Made by a program: the position numbers and the translations under genes
From: Roseiflexus sp.
GTDB taxonomy: Bacteria; Chloroflexota; Chloroflexia; Chloroflexales; Roseiflexaceae
NCBI GenBank assembly: GCA_017743475.1
Contig: JAGHYV010000026.1
Span: forward strand, 1 to 54,822
Length of the DNA stretch: 54,822 nt
Direction of reading: 5' to 3'
Shown: one piece after another, positions 8,400-16,701 of the stretch
Layout of the letters: every line of letters begins with the position of its first letter
Numbering within the stretch: the stretch's first letter is position 1
The notes under the pieces: generated by a model
The model's input: only the letters and a program-made list of their open reading frames with translations
Databases searched by the model: none
What the model was told of the DNA's origin: nothing

Positions 8400-8672
8400 G
8401 ATTATTGCAGTTCTCACAAAGATCGGTCTCGTTGGACAGGGTTAAACACGCCAGTGAAAGCAGACGTTTCGTGCGACATCTCTCCGCGTCTCCGCGTGCA
8501 TCGAACCGGCTCACGCGGAGGCGCGAAGGCGCAAAGATAGAGAGCATAGCGCTCACAGGGGCTGTTGGACGGGGCTGCGCCCATCGCCGGAAGCGGGCGC
8601 CTCACGCAATGCGGCAGAGCCGGACAGGGGTCAGCGTATCTGAGAACTACTATAAATGCTCAATCTTCGTGA
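8400..8672 (+). repeat. dispersed repeat, copy A
   Basis: Starts at TTGCAGTTCTCACAAAGATC and ends near CTACTATAAATGCTCA. The reverse complement of 45165-45358 matches it in two blocks: GCAGTTCTCACAAA.. with TTGGACA..GTT.AACAC, and CGCCGGAAGCGGGCGCC through GACAGGGGTC to GTATC.GAGAA. Copy A carries about 75 extra bases in the middle, including the hairpin at 8485-8525. Confidence 0.8.
8485..8525. repeat. inverted repeat inside dispersed repeat copy A
   Basis: CGCGTCTCCGCGTG (8485-8498) and CACGCGGAGGCGCG (8512-8525) pair over 14 bp with one mismatch, leaving a 13-nt loop. This block is absent from the second copy of the dispersed repeat. Confidence 0.75.
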
Positions 8673-8799
8673 GCCCGACGGCACGAGGTGCATACCGGTT
8701 TATATTCTTGATCTATGAGCCGCTGGGCTACATGGTGAACACCGGTTTATATTTTCACAATGCGCTCTCACAAGGGGCGCCGCCTAGTGAGCAGTGACA

Positions 8800-8826
8800 G
8801 GAATCACCGGAATCACGGGAATCACC
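8800..8826. repeat. 9-bp tandem repeat (GGAATCACC, 3 units)
   Basis: GGAATCACC, GGAATCACG, GGAATCACC in tandem, about 110 bp upstream of the ThyX-like gene. Confidence 0.85.
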
Positions 8827-8937
8827 GGGCAGTACGCACCGAGTACGGCGGCGTTTGCGTTAATATGCTCAGGGGATCTGTCGCCTGGGTGCACACTCCC
8901 CTGAGTATGACCCTTAATGAGATCGTCAGGAGCAACA

Positions 8938-10599
8938 GTGGAACCAACTATCAGCGATCCCTGGGGTGACCGCTTCAGTGAAGCGGAACGTGCCCTGCTG
9001 GCGCCGTTCGTAACCGACGTCGATGCGCCGGTGTTTGGATTGCGCAACCTTCCCGATGTCGTGTGCGGCGCCCTTTTCTCACGCTACAGCCGTTCCGATA
9101 AGAGCCTGCGCCGTATTCTGCTCGATGAGTTCATTCAGGCGCCGGAAGCCGATTTTCATGCAATTGTGGCGCTTAGCGCCGACGCCGCAGCACATCAAAT
9201 TGTCGCTGTTCATCGGGCAGAGGCGTTTTATGAGCGCGTTCTGATCGGGTATGGCGATGATTCAGTGGCAGAGTTGGGCGGCGCCCACGTCGCCTGTGAA
9301 GGGGTCAGCAATATTGCAGCTAAGGCACTCGAAGACAGTCGCATTGGCATCAGTCCGCTCGAAAAATCGACCCGTTACGTTGCCTTCAACCGCAAGGTCG
9401 AGGGACGTTACCGCTATCTGCGTGAGGCGGCAATCATGGCGTCGCGTCACGCTCGTGCCTACGAAACAGCGATGGACACCCTGTTCGATACCTATTCGGC
9501 GTTGATCGAGCCGACGCTTGCCGCCGTTCGCGCTCGTACACCCCGCGAACCAGGGGTCTCCGAACGTGCATATGCGAGTGCCACGCGTGCCAGGACCTTT
9601 GACTTGCTGCGCGGATTGCTGCCAATGGCGACATTGACCAATGTCGGGTTGTTTGGTAATGGTCGCGCATTTGAGTACCTTCTGACGAAACTGTATGCCT
9701 CGCCGCTAGCGGAATTGCAGGCGCTAGCAACGGCGTTGCAGCGTGCGCTGGACGACCAGATCCCTTCGTTTGTCAAGCGCGCAAAGAGTGAACGCGGCAG
9801 AGCGTACCAGGCGTATCTGCGCGAAACGCGCCAGGAAGTGCAGAAGCTTGCAGCAGTAGCGGCGAATCGGTTGGCAGAGGTCGATTCGCATTCACCCGAT
9901 GTGACGCTCGTGGCATTCGATCCCGATGCCGACATACGGGTTGTTGCGGCAATTCTCTATCCGTATCTCGACTCATCTCTGGCAGACACGCGTGCGCTGG
10001 CAGAGGCAATGACCGCTGATGAACGGATGCGCCTGATCCGCGCTTATGCGGGCAGGCGTGCCAGTCGCTTTCACCGACCGGGGCGGGCGTTCGAGGAGGC
10101 GCGCTACACGTTTGACCTGCTGGCAGACATCGGGGCGTACCGCGATCTCCAGCGGCACCGGATGCTTACCCAGGAGCGGCAGCGGTTCGGCGTGCAGCAT
10201 GGGTATGTGGTTCCGCCGGAGATCGACGAGTACGGACTGGGTGCGCCGTTTCGCGCTGCACTGGATCAGGCAGGCAAAGTTGTCACCGCCATCGCCGCCG
10301 ACCTGCCGGAGGAGGCACAGTATGCAGTCCCGTTCGCATATAGGGTGCGCTGGCGTGTGACCCTCAACCTGCGTGAAGCGTATCATCTGTGCGAACTGCG
10401 GAGCGCGCCCCAGGGTCATCCCGGCTACCGGCGCATTGCCCAGGAGATGTATCGCCAAATTGCCGCCGTGCATCCGTTACTGGCGGAGGGGATGCGCTTT
10501 GTCGATATGAACGATTACGCTCTTGAACGACTCGATGCCGAACGTCGCCTGGACGAAAAACGACGCAAACTGAGCGAAGAACAGCAGGTAAACGAATAA
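8938..10599 (+). CDS. ThyX-like protein with two tandem domains
   Basis: 553 aa from GTG 8938 (AGGAG at 8928-8932); an ATG at 8917 is the alternative. Both halves resemble FAD-dependent thymidylate synthase ThyX. The first has SVAELGGAHVACEGVSNIAAK followed by SPLEKSTRYVAF, matching the ThyX layout (H/E..ST.RYV) but with the RHR arginines replaced (EDSR). The second has LQRHRMLTQERQRFG, close to the ThyX signature RHRxxSxNExSxRY, then YVVPPEI. Ordinary ThyX is a 200-270 aa subunit of a homotetramer, so this is about twice the length, a duplication with complementary degenerate sites. Whether it makes dTMP is not known from the sequence. Its stop codon overlaps the start of the subtilase gene (TAATG), so the two are translationally coupled. 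Confidence 0.75.
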   Translation: MEPTISDPWGDRFSEAERALLAPFVTDVDAPVFGLRNLPDVVCGALFSRYSRSDKSLRRILLDEFIQAPEADFHAIVALSADAAAHQIVAVHRAEAFYERVLIGYGDDSVAELGGAHVACEGVSNIAAKALEDSRIGISPLEKSTRYVAFNRKVEGRYRYLREAAIMASRHARAYETAMDTLFDTYSALIEPTLAAVRARTPREPGVSERAYASATRARTFDLLRGLLPMATLTNVGLFGNGRAFEYLLTKLYASPLAELQALATALQRALDDQIPSFVKRAKSERGRAYQAYLRETRQEVQKLAAVAANRLAEVDSHSPDVTLVAFDPDADIRVVAAILYPYLDSSLADTRALAEAMTADERMRLIRAYAGRRASRFHRPGRAFEEARYTFDLLADIGAYRDLQRHRMLTQERQRFGVQHGYVVPPEIDEYGLGAPFRAALDQAGKVVTAIAADLPEEAQYAVPFAYRVRWRVTLNLREAYHLCELRSAPQGHPGYRRIAQEMYRQIAAVHPLLAEGMRFVDMNDYALERLDAERRLDEKRRKLSEEQQVNE

Positions 10600-12974
10600 T
10601 GTCGAACGTTTTTCCCTCTTCGCCCACTCCAGCAAGTCGGGGTGGCACTGGTTGTCTGCTGGTAGCGATGGTTGGACTGGTCATATCGATATGTGGCATG
10701 GTGGCGCTGGTCCAGATCATCGCGCCGTTTGCAGGTGCGCGTCGTGCCGGTCACATCGCCGTTCTCGTTTCCTCGGTGATCTTTGGTCTGCTTTTTGGGG
10801 GAGCACTGACGATTGCCCGTGCGCCGCGGATGCGCGCTGCACTGCACGCCTGGTTGCTTGCACTCCCGCTGACGTGGGTCATGGTTCCGGCAGCCATGTT
10901 CCCCTCAGCGGAAGCACAGATTGCAGCCGTGGCGCGTGTCGCGTTGATCGGTATCTACCTGGGTGCGCTCTGGATTATGGTGCGCTGGCGTTTTCCGGCG
11001 AGCGTCCCGGCGGGCTGGCGTGCCATACCCCTTGCCGCCGGCACTGCTGCGTTGCTGGCACTGCCCTGGCTGGCGTGGGGGGCACTTGGATCGCTGCTCG
11101 ATATCGTGCTTGGTCTGGCTGCCGCCGTTCTGTTTGGTATTGCCGCGGCACTTCTGATCACGCAGGTCTATCTGCGACCGCTCCCCGATGATCCGGACGG
11201 TCCAGGACTTCTGGCGGGCAGTGCAGTCACCAGCATACTCTTGCTCATCCTGGGATGGAATGTCGGTATTGCTGGGCAATCGTTGATCCTGATGCCGTTG
11301 CTGCCAGCGTTGGGATGGCTGGCAGGCGCAATTGCGGGAATTGGAAGTGGGCGTGCCCCCGATGCACGGGCGTGTGCGCTGTTCGTTGCGCTCGTTATCG
11401 CCCCGCCGCTCCTATTTGCCGACCCCGATACGCTGCACATCGAGTTGCTGGCGCAGGGACGTGAAGGGATCGCCTGGGCGTTGGGATCGGTCAGTGTGAG
11501 CGTTCTGCTGGCGCTTGTTGCGGCAGGCGTCGTGCCAACGCTGCGACGATATGCGGATCGTGCGCCACGAGCGGTCGGCGCAGGTGCATTGATGCTCTGG
11601 TTGACCGGTGCAGCAGTGTACAGCAGCATCGGGCAGCCTGGTTTCTATGGCGATCGACTGTTCGTCATCCTGAAAGACCAGGCTGATCTCTCATCGGTTG
11701 CGTCTATTGCCGATTACCAGCAGCGCCGTCGTGCGGTGTACGAGACTCTGGTGCGTCACGCCGATGCAACTCAGTCTGGATTGCGCGCCGAGCTGAGCCG
11801 TCTTGGGGTCTGGCATCAACCCTACTACCTGATGAATGCGCTAGAGGTCGAGGGGGGCGTGCTGCTTCGTCTCTGGCTGACAAATCGACCGGAGGTGGAT
11901 CGAGTGGTGCCTAACCCAGTGCTGCGTCCGCTCCCTGAGCCGCCGGAGGCGCAACGTGGCACCATGCCCTCTCCCGACGAGACGCCGTGGAACCTAACCA
12001 TGATCAACGCCGATCGCGTCTGGCAGGAGTTGAACGTTCGCGGCACCGGGGTTGTCATCGGCTTGATGGACAGCGGTGTTCAGTGGGATCATCCCGAACT
12101 GCGCGACAGTTACCGCGGCGTGCAATCCAATGGCACCGTCGTTCACGAATACAACTGGTACGACCCGTGGGGCGGATCGCCAGAACCAGTGGATTATAGT
12201 GGGCACGGCACCTTTACCCTTAGCGCAGCTGTCGGTAATCGGGTGGGAGTTGCCCCTGACGCCACCTGGATCGCGTGCGTCAATCTGGCGCGCAATGTGG
12301 GGAATGCTGCGCGCTACCTGGACTGCATGCAATTCATGCTGGCGCCCTTTCCACCGGGCGGCAATCCCCTGCGGGACGGCGATCCGGCGCGTGGCGCCGA
12401 TGTGACCAACAACTCCTGGGGATGCCCGCAGGACCTGGAAGGGTGCGACCCGAACACCCTGCTACCGGCTGCGGAAGCATTACGCGCCGCGGGGATGATG
12501 ACGATTGCCGCCGCTGGCAACGACGGTCCGGCGTGCGGCAGCCTGAACGCCCCCCTCGCTCTCTATGACGCGGTCTTTACCGTTGGCGCCGTGGCGAGCG
12601 ACGGCTTCCTCGCACAATTCAGTAGCGTCGGTCCGGTGACGGTGGACGGAAGCAGACGCATCAAGCCGGACATTGTTGCGCCAGGAGACGACGTACTTGC
12701 TGCTGCCCCGGAGGATGGCTATATGACCGGCAGCGGCACGTCGATTGCCGCACCGCATGTGACTGGCGTCGTTGCACTGATGTGGTCGGCAAACCCGATA
12801 TTGATCGGCGATGTGGAGCGCACCGAAGCAATCCTGCGCGCCACAGCGCAACCTGCGCCGTCCGAAAGCCCATCAACGGTACAATGCACTGGCGTTGACA
12901 TTTCGGCAGCATTAGCGAGTCGATACGGCGCAGGGATCGTCGATGCCTATCAAGCCGTGCGCGCTGCCCGATGA
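10599..12974 (+). CDS. polytopic membrane protein with extracytoplasmic subtilisin-like (S8) protease domain
   Basis: 791 aa. Residues about 20-340 contain roughly nine to ten hydrophobic helices. After residue about 345 comes a short propeptide-like stretch, then an S8 domain from about 465: Asp in GLMDSGVQWDHPEL, His in DYSGHGTFT, oxyanion region NNSWG and AAAGNDGP, and Ser in GSGTSIAAPH. The catalytic triad is complete. The ATG overlaps the TAA of the ThyX-like gene. Membrane-embedded subtilases of this form are not the common secreted type; the protease domain probably faces outward and the helices may sense, anchor or transport. Substrate unknown. Confidence 0.85.
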   Translation: MSNVFPSSPTPASRGGTGCLLVAMVGLVISICGMVALVQIIAPFAGARRAGHIAVLVSSVIFGLLFGGALTIARAPRMRAALHAWLLALPLTWVMVPAAMFPSAEAQIAAVARVALIGIYLGALWIMVRWRFPASVPAGWRAIPLAAGTAALLALPWLAWGALGSLLDIVLGLAAAVLFGIAAALLITQVYLRPLPDDPDGPGLLAGSAVTSILLLILGWNVGIAGQSLILMPLLPALGWLAGAIAGIGSGRAPDARACALFVALVIAPPLLFADPDTLHIELLAQGREGIAWALGSVSVSVLLALVAAGVVPTLRRYADRAPRAVGAGALMLWLTGAAVYSSIGQPGFYGDRLFVILKDQADLSSVASIADYQQRRRAVYETLVRHADATQSGLRAELSRLGVWHQPYYLMNALEVEGGVLLRLWLTNRPEVDRVVPNPVLRPLPEPPEAQRGTMPSPDETPWNLTMINADRVWQELNVRGTGVVIGLMDSGVQWDHPELRDSYRGVQSNGTVVHEYNWYDPWGGSPEPVDYSGHGTFTLSAAVGNRVGVAPDATWIACVNLARNVGNAARYLDCMQFMLAPFPPGGNPLRDGDPARGADVTNNSWGCPQDLEGCDPNTLLPAAEALRAAGMMTIAAAGNDGPACGSLNAPLALYDAVFTVGAVASDGFLAQFSSVGPVTVDGSRRIKPDIVAPGDDVLAAAPEDGYMTGSGTSIAAPHVTGVVALMWSANPILIGDVERTEAILRATAQPAPSESPSTVQCTGVDISAALASRYGAGIVDAYQAVRAAR

Positions 12975-13139
12975 GACGAAAGTTGACGATAGGGCGCGCA
13001 ACCTTTACAATTTATGCAGTGTACTAATTATAGGAGAGGAAGAGGCGGCTGTCGGCTGTATCTCCAGAACGGCAGAAGCAAAACCCTGGACGCGCGGGCG
13101 CGCGCCGCCGCTCCAGTTTCATCGCGCACACGAGGTGCC

Positions 13140-14330
13140 ATGCGCCTAATACTTTACCTTGGCAAAGGTGGCGTTGGTAAGACAACCACCGCAGCGGCGA
13201 CTGCGGTTCGATCCGCCGAACTTGGCTACCGGACGCTGGTTGTCAGCACCGACGTCGCGCACAGTCTGGCTGATGCGCTTGATCATCCACTGGGAGCGCA
13301 ACCGACCCAACTGACTGATCGACTCTGGGGTCAGGAGATCAATGTGCTGGAGGAGGTGCGTCAGCACTGGGGCGAGTTACGCAACTATCTGGCGGGATTG
13401 CTCAAACGGCGCGGCGTCAGTGATGTAGCATCGGAAGAACTGGCGATCATTCCCGGCATGGAAGAGGTCGTCAGCCTGCTCCACATCCGGCGTCAGGCAC
13501 GCGAAGGCAACTTCGATGTTGTTATCGTCGATGCTGCGCCAACAGGCGAAACCATCCGTCTGTTGACGATGCCAGAGACCTTTCAATGGTATGCAGCGCG
13601 GGTGATGGATTGGGATCCTGGCACCAAGAGTGTCGCCAAGCCGCTGGTGCGCGCCCTGATCCCGGCAACCAACGCTTTTGAAACGCTTGAGCGCCTGACC
13701 AAAGGCGTTGAAGCCCTACGTCAGACTCTGACTGACCCTGATGTCAGTTCGTACCGGTTGGTCGTCAATCCAGAGCGTATGGTCATTAAGGAAGCGCAGC
13801 GCGCAGCGACCTATCTGGCTCTGTTTGGCTATCCGGTTGATGGCGTGGTGCTGAACCGGGTGCTGCCGCGCAACGCTGTTGCAGGCGAGTTCATGGAGCG
13901 TCTGTACGAAATGCAATCGTCGTACCGCAAGATGGTACACGATCTGTTCGCACCGCTGCCAATCTGGGAAGCGCCGCACTACCCGCACGACATCCGGGGA
14001 ATTGGCGATCTTTCGCGGGTCGGGCATGACATGTTCAAGGACGAAGACCCGACAAAGGTTTTCTTTCGCGGTACAACGCAAGAGATCATTCGCGATGGCG
14101 AAGAATATGTGATGCGGTTACCGTTGCCGCATGTCGAGATCGGCAAGGTGTCGATCACCAAACGCGGCGATGAGTTGTTCGTGACGATCGGCAATTTCAA
14201 GCGCGATATGATCCTGCCGCTGACCCTTGCGGAGCGCCCGGCAAAGCGCGCCGTATTCCGCGAAGGAGTGCTGGAAGTGCGCTTTGGCGCGCCAGAAACG
14301 ATCGAGCCAACGGCGGCATCCACCGGTTGA
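13140..14330 (+). CDS. ArsA/Get3-family ATPase with C-terminal Hsp20-like domain
   Basis: 396 aa from ATG 13140 (GAGGTG upstream); the preceding 42 codons of open frame are unlikely to be translated. It has the deviant Walker A motif LGKGGVGKTTTAAA, switch I-like VSTDVAHSLADAL and switch II DAAPTGETIRLL. A single ATPase domain is followed by about 90 residues (YVMRLPLPHVEIGKVSITKR ... GVLEVRFG) that look like the alpha-crystallin/Hsp20-type domain found at the end of many bacterial ArsA-like proteins. No arsenite-binding Cys cluster and no ars genes are nearby, so a client-targeting (Get3-like) role is more likely than arsenite efflux. The DUF59 gene follows about 100 bp later on the same strand. 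Confidence 0.85.
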   Translation: MRLILYLGKGGVGKTTTAAATAVRSAELGYRTLVVSTDVAHSLADALDHPLGAQPTQLTDRLWGQEINVLEEVRQHWGELRNYLAGLLKRRGVSDVASEELAIIPGMEEVVSLLHIRRQAREGNFDVVIVDAAPTGETIRLLTMPETFQWYAARVMDWDPGTKSVAKPLVRALIPATNAFETLERLTKGVEALRQTLTDPDVSSYRLVVNPERMVIKEAQRAATYLALFGYPVDGVVLNRVLPRNAVAGEFMERLYEMQSSYRKMVHDLFAPLPIWEAPHYPHDIRGIGDLSRVGHDMFKDEDPTKVFFRGTTQEIIRDGEEYVMRLPLPHVEIGKVSITKRGDELFVTIGNFKRDMILPLTLAERPAKRAVFREGVLEVRFGAPETIEPTAASTG

Positions 14331-14428
14331 TCTCGGACAACATGTGGTATCGTTGATCTGGCAGAGCAGCATCCGCCTGTACAGCGCTAGAGGCGAGTCT
14401 GGCGCTGGATAGAGAGGAGACTCGTTCC

Positions 14429-14746
14429 ATGCTGACTGAAGAACTGGTGCGCAGTGCGTTGAAAAATGTCTACGACCCGGAAATCGGGATGGATATCGTC
14501 AATCTTGGTCTGGTGTATAACGTCGACATTCAGGAGAACGGTCGTCGAGTGGTGGTCGATATGACCCTGACGACACCCGCCTGCCCTGCCGGTCCGCAGA
14601 TCTTGACGCAGGCGAAACGTGAGATTGAGAGTCTCCGTCAGGTGTACAGCAACCTGGAGGATGTACAGATTAACCTGGTGTGGACGCCATTCTGGAATCC
14701 CTCAATGATGAGCGAAGAGGCGCGTGAGGAGTTAGGGTTCTTCTAA
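14429..14746 (+). CDS. DUF59 / MIP18-family Fe-S assembly protein
   Basis: 105 aa, close to the full family length. It begins LTEELVRSALKNVYDPEIGMDIVNLGLVY, the standard DUF59 opening (DPE...VNLGLV), and contains the TTPACPAGPQI motif with the conserved Cys. Family members (SufT, PaaD, the N-terminal part of ApbC/Mrp) work in Fe-S cluster maturation. A strong hairpin terminator follows, so it ends the transcription unit that starts with the ArsA-like gene or earlier. Confidence 0.85.
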   Translation: MLTEELVRSALKNVYDPEIGMDIVNLGLVYNVDIQENGRRVVVDMTLTTPACPAGPQILTQAKREIESLRQVYSNLEDVQINLVWTPFWNPSMMSEEAREELGFF

Positions 14747-14809
14747 CGGCGCTTTCAGCGGGCAACCACTGCCTTTTTTACGTTCGGAACCGGAGAGGTT
14801 CTACCGGAT

Positions 14810-14846
14810 CGCGGCACAGGATGTCCTCTGTGCCGCGGTTGTTTTT
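14810..14846 (+). terminator. rho-independent terminator after DUF59 gene
   Basis: CGCGGCACAG (14810-14819), loop of 8 nt, CTGTGCCGCG (14828-14837), then TTGTTTTTG. A perfect 10-bp GC-rich stem with a T-rich tail. Confidence 0.85.
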
Positions 14847-15104
14847 GTGGAGCGGCGCTGCGATCAGCCTTTTGCGAGAAGACGCCGTGCGATGCCAAAT
14901 AACCGGTTGCAAATGAGTCGACCAAACCTTAGCTTGTTAGTCTTGCAGCTGGCATGGGGCTGGTCGCGCCTCTTCCGCTCCATGAGGAAATCGGTAATGC
15001 TTCTTTCATTGTCTGTGCTCGCCAGCAGTCCTGCCCGCTCATCAGCCTCGATGGCAGATTGCTGCTGCCCGCACCGTGCAGATCAACCTTATGTGAGTGA
15101 CACC

Positions 15105-15272
15105 GTGAAGAGCTATACCTTTTCCAAAGCTTGTCAAAACTTCGCGGCTCTTCTTGAGCAGGCCCGTTGTAATGGAGCGGTACGCAGCCAGCGTCGTGAT
15201 GGGCAGGGTTTTGTCGTGATGCCTGAGGCTCAAAAAACCATTAACCATTTGATATTCCTAGTGTCCGGCTAA
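15105..15272 (+). pseudogene. relic of a Phd/YefM-type antitoxin
   Basis: From GTG 15105 the frame reads VKSYTFSKACQNFAALLEQA then RCNGAVRSQRRDGQGFVV, closely matching the DNA-binding half of Phd-type antitoxins (SYTFSEARQNFA..LLEQAR..G.V.I.RRDGQ.FV). It then diverges and stops after 55 aa, whereas intact members have 75-90 aa with a C-terminal toxin-binding tail. No toxin gene follows. Hence an orphan, truncated remnant. Confidence 0.6.
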
Positions 15273-15721
15273 GCCGTCCATTGGCCCGAAAAGAGCTTCT
15301 CGAAAGTATTCAGGAAAGCCGCCGGAACGATGGGTAAGCGCGTCTCTGTGGGCTGCGGCCCCTGCGTTCCTTCTCTCATTTTGGTCGTCAGGACGCCCAA
15401 ACTCCCCCTTCTCCCCTCGTTTGAGAAGGTTCAGGGTTGATGAAGGACACAGGCGCATCTGAATGCACAAAACTGCTCATCTCTCCCAAGAACTCTACCC
15501 TTGAGAGCATCTCCTCACCCTGGCGCGTCACCGCCCTGCGTCTCGCCTGGTCATGCGCAGATGCTTGCAGAGAGGCATCGCCCGGAAGTAAACGCCCTAT
15601 AACCGAATGTTGCGGGTTTATAACTCCGCAGAACGTGTCGCCGCACTATACTCTGCACGAACTTTGTGCCACGATGCACGAAGAATGTCAGTCGCTCTCT
15701 TCACGTTTGTCGAGGCGCACC
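15273..15721. other. intergenic, nothing recognised
   Basis: 449 bp between the antitoxin relic and the SCO1 gene. An open frame runs through it into SCO1, but its translation is not protein-like and a good ribosome binding site precedes the inner ATG at 15722. The promoter of the oxidase cluster probably lies here. Confidence 0.5.
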
Positions 15722-16468
15722 ATGCATGCTCCTTCGCCACGAACCGGCGCCGCATCCCTTCAGGGGAGCGTTCACCCTGTTGCTGTTCCTCGCCGAACAT
15801 CCGCAGCGTGGATCACATGGGTGTTGTACGGTGTGGCGACATTCTTTGTGGCGCTGGTCGTCCTGGTTCTCTGGTTCGCCATCGCTCGTCCGGTTCAGGT
15901 ATTGCCCCGCATCGAACCCGCCCCCGCTTTTATGCTCACCGATCAGGATGGTCGCTGGGTAAGCGATACTGATCTGCGCGGTCGTGTGCTGATCATCAAT
16001 TTTGCCCATACGCGCTGCGGGGAACGCTGTGCCGTAATGGAGCACAGCATGCGCGCGATCTACGATACCCTGCGCACCGATGGTCGCCTGGGAACACGGG
16101 TGCATCTGGTAACAATTACTGTGGATGCCGATGGTGATACTCCGCCAGTGTTGCGCGCCTACGCTGCGCGTCTTGGTGTCGAAACGTCGAAATGGATTTT
16201 TCTGACTGGTTCAGCTCGTGAGCTCAAGCAACTGATCGGCGGCGGATATGGCGTCTACTACCGGATAGAGGGCAATGATGTTGAGCTCGATCAACGTGCT
16301 GTGCTGGTTGATGGAGCCGGTTTGTTGCGTGCCGAATACGATGGCGCCCGTCTCGATCCTGCGATTGTGATGCGGGATATTGGGCTGGTCGAGCAGGAGG
16401 CGAACAGCAGCGAAGTAGCACGCCCGATCTACGAGATGGCGCATCTGTTCGTCTGCTATCCCAGGTAG
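15722..16468 (+). CDS. SCO1/SenC-family copper chaperone for cytochrome oxidase
   Basis: 248 aa from ATG 15722, GAGG at 15713. One N-terminal membrane helix (WVLYGVATFFVALVVLVLWFAI) anchors a thioredoxin-fold domain: FMLTDQDGRWVSDTDLRGRVLIINFAHTRC, with CGERC in the place of the SCO CxxxC copper site, and later a GVYYRIE..DVELDQRAVLVD segment. In canonical SCO proteins a His near the end of the fold completes the Cu site (as in ..HS/TA.. ); here the segment reads ELDQR, so that His is not evident. SCO proteins deliver Cu to the CuA centre of subunit II. The three oxidase genes follow directly. Confidence 0.8.
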   Translation: MHAPSPRTGAASLQGSVHPVAVPRRTSAAWITWVLYGVATFFVALVVLVLWFAIARPVQVLPRIEPAPAFMLTDQDGRWVSDTDLRGRVLIINFAHTRCGERCAVMEHSMRAIYDTLRTDGRLGTRVHLVTITVDADGDTPPVLRAYAARLGVETSKWIFLTGSARELKQLIGGGYGVYYRIEGNDVELDQRAVLVDGAGLLRAEYDGARLDPAIVMRDIGLVEQEANSSEVARPIYEMAHLFVCYPR

Positions 16469-16530
16469 GGACGTGTTGAACATGAAAGAGGTATCAAGGG
16501 ACTCTCCATTCACTAGAAGGGAAATGCAGT

Positions 16531-16701
16531 ATGGCTGAACAACCGGTAGTGGATCAACGCGAGGAAACGGAAGATCACGAAAACCACGAACTGCCGCGGG
16601 GTGCATTGCTAATCACGCTGACGTACCTGGCGATCCTTGCGGGGCTGTGGATCCAGGTGTATTTGCAGTTGCTGGCAAACGGGGGAGTGAGGGGATCATG
16701 A
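16531..16701 (+). CDS. small single-helix subunit of ba3-type oxidase (CoxIIa-like)
   Basis: 56 aa: an acidic N-terminus (MAEQPVVDQREETEDHENHE), then one membrane helix (GALLITLTYLAILAGLWIQV). GAAGGG-like Shine-Dalgarno bases precede it. Its TGA overlaps the ATG of coxB (ATGA). Size, single helix and position immediately before subunit II match subunit IIa of ba3 oxidases, which supplies the helix that subunit II lacks. Confidence 0.75.
   Translation: MAEQPVVDQREETEDHENHELPRGALLITLTYLAILAGLWIQVYLQLLANGGVRGS

Larger units (their letters stand above)
8324..8757. repeat. four direct copies of a 35-47 bp motif
   Basis: Copies near 8324-8354, 8358-8404, 8656-8703 and 8707-8757 share the pattern TGCTCAATCTN..AGCCCNACGGCNNGNNGCGTACCGGNTTAT, the first being partial and the last the most diverged. 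They flank and partly overlap the dispersed repeat copy. Confidence 0.75.
8030..8937. other. repeat-rich intergenic island without genes
   Basis: 908 bp with no convincing gene. It holds three copies of a GC-palindromic repeat, a heptanucleotide array, four copies of a 35-47 bp motif, one copy of a dispersed repeat that recurs inverted near 45.2 kb, an internal hairpin, and a 9-bp tandem repeat. Each is listed separately. Confidence 0.85.

Noticed and set aside
14847-15104. N-terminal extension of the open frame leading into the Phd-like segment
   Set aside because: The translation is not protein-like, and it starts on top of the terminator tail of the DUF59 gene; only 15105-15272 shows family similarity.
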